DNA of 64,000 nt, taken from NCBI RefSeq assembly GCF_014230085.1, contig NZ_JACHVB010000014.1, positions 248,001 to 312,000 on the forward strand, read 5' to 3'. This DNA is from Ruficoccus amylovorans (GTDB lineage Bacteria > Verrucomicrobiota > Verrucomicrobiia > Opitutales > Cerasicoccaceae). Under the pieces are notes generated by a model. It did no database searches and had not been told where the DNA came from. It saw only the letters and a program-made list of their open reading frames with translations. The position numbers and the translations under genes were made by a program. Shown here piece after piece: positions 63,805 through 64,000 of the stretch; position 1 is the stretch's first letter; the number at the start of each line of letters is the position of its first letter.

Positions 63805-64000
63805 TCGCTTTTGAGCAGATCAGAATATTTCTTCTTCATGTGGCCCCGGATCGCCTCATCCATCTGCTTACCGGTAAGCGGCTTTTGTCCGGGCTTGATC
63901 AGATGCTTGGCGCAACCGGCTGAAGAGCCTGGCCGCCGTTTCTTCCGGATCGAAATCTTGTTGGAAGGCTCCAGTGAGAACTCAAGCCGGTCTCCAGTCC
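63801..64000 (-). CDS. AbrB/MazE-like antitoxin, partial at window end
   Basis: The reading frame enters from the right edge and ends at the TGA at 63801-63803, overlapping the PIN gene. About 65 residues are visible: TGDRLEFSLEPSNKISIRKK resembles the swapped-hairpin beta motif of AbrB-type antitoxins, followed by a helical, Lys-rich tail. It would neutralise the PIN toxin. The start lies beyond the window. Confidence 0.65.
   Translation of the reverse strand, partial: TGDRLEFSLEPSNKISIRKKRRPGSSAGCAKHLIKPGQKPLTGKQMDEAIRGHMKKKYSDLLKSE

Noticed and set aside
43249-64000. Second copy of the ssrA 3' end (attR)
   Set aside because: Read by eye for the T-arm/acceptor end in this range and not found. 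The far end is probably beyond the window.

Overview
The window is GC-rich chromosomal DNA. The gene set suggests Verrucomicrobiota, probably class Opitutia: LacI, ribokinase and nucleoside hydrolase; an OlsF-type acyltransferase; the CNMP/CBS/DUF294 plus DnaQ-exonuclease pair; an anaerobic sulfatase maturase; LPS heptosyltransferases; and dispersed CACGAAG and ACAGAGG palindromes. It is Gram-negative, with lipid A acyltransferase, heptosyltransferases, a beta-barrel protein and an AsmA-like protein. The taxonomic call is an inference from gene content.

Positions 1 to 43,248 are core genome. Regions in order: nucleoside and ribose salvage (1-2,282); two divergent fused LPS enzymes (2,648-6,234); tadA and ilvA; a divergent pair of class I and class II fructose-bisphosphate aldolases (9,065-11,433); a PolB-like exonuclease and gpmA; a SPC-type P1B ATPase and a cobalamin adenosyltransferase (14,252-17,567); envelope proteins and a sulfatase maturase (17,819-24,636); MscS; a cyclic-nucleotide/CBS protein coupled to a 3'-5' exonuclease; TIGR01212 radical SAM; an outer-membrane protein; ilvH-ilvC; the tetrapyrrole genes hemC and cobA-hemD; a CobW-like protein; aroC; a small divergent HTH locus; an ornithine-lipid type acyltransferase; and tRNA-Gln.

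At 43,249-43,598 lies ssrA (tmRNA), whose 3' end is a common integration site. Everything after it looks acquired. The first part (about 43,600-49,850) is visibly AT-richer and holds an HNH endonuclease, a tyrosine integrase and a modification/restriction-like module: Vsr, a 5-cytosine methyltransferase, a small XRE regulator and a GHKL ATPase with a C-terminal PD-(D/E)XK (Shedu-like) nuclease. A second integrase, related to the first, starts at 49,960. It leads a GC-rich run, mostly of overlapping genes on the + strand: excisionase-like HTH, VRR-NUC nuclease, Sak4-like ATPase, DUF669 SSB-like protein, SF2 helicase, primase-helicase, sigma-like HTH, a terminase-small-like HTH, an N6-methylase-like protein, ParB-domain proteins (one with two ParB domains and a methyltransferase fold) and a HAD protein. 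This is a phage or satellite early/replication region that runs toward the window end, where a VapC/AbrB-type toxin-antitoxin pair lies on the opposite strand.

The most interesting candidates are the GHKL-nuclease/Dcm/Vsr module between two related integrases, the ParB-ParB-methyltransferase fusion with its operon, and an iteron-like cluster near the end of the primase-helicase gene.
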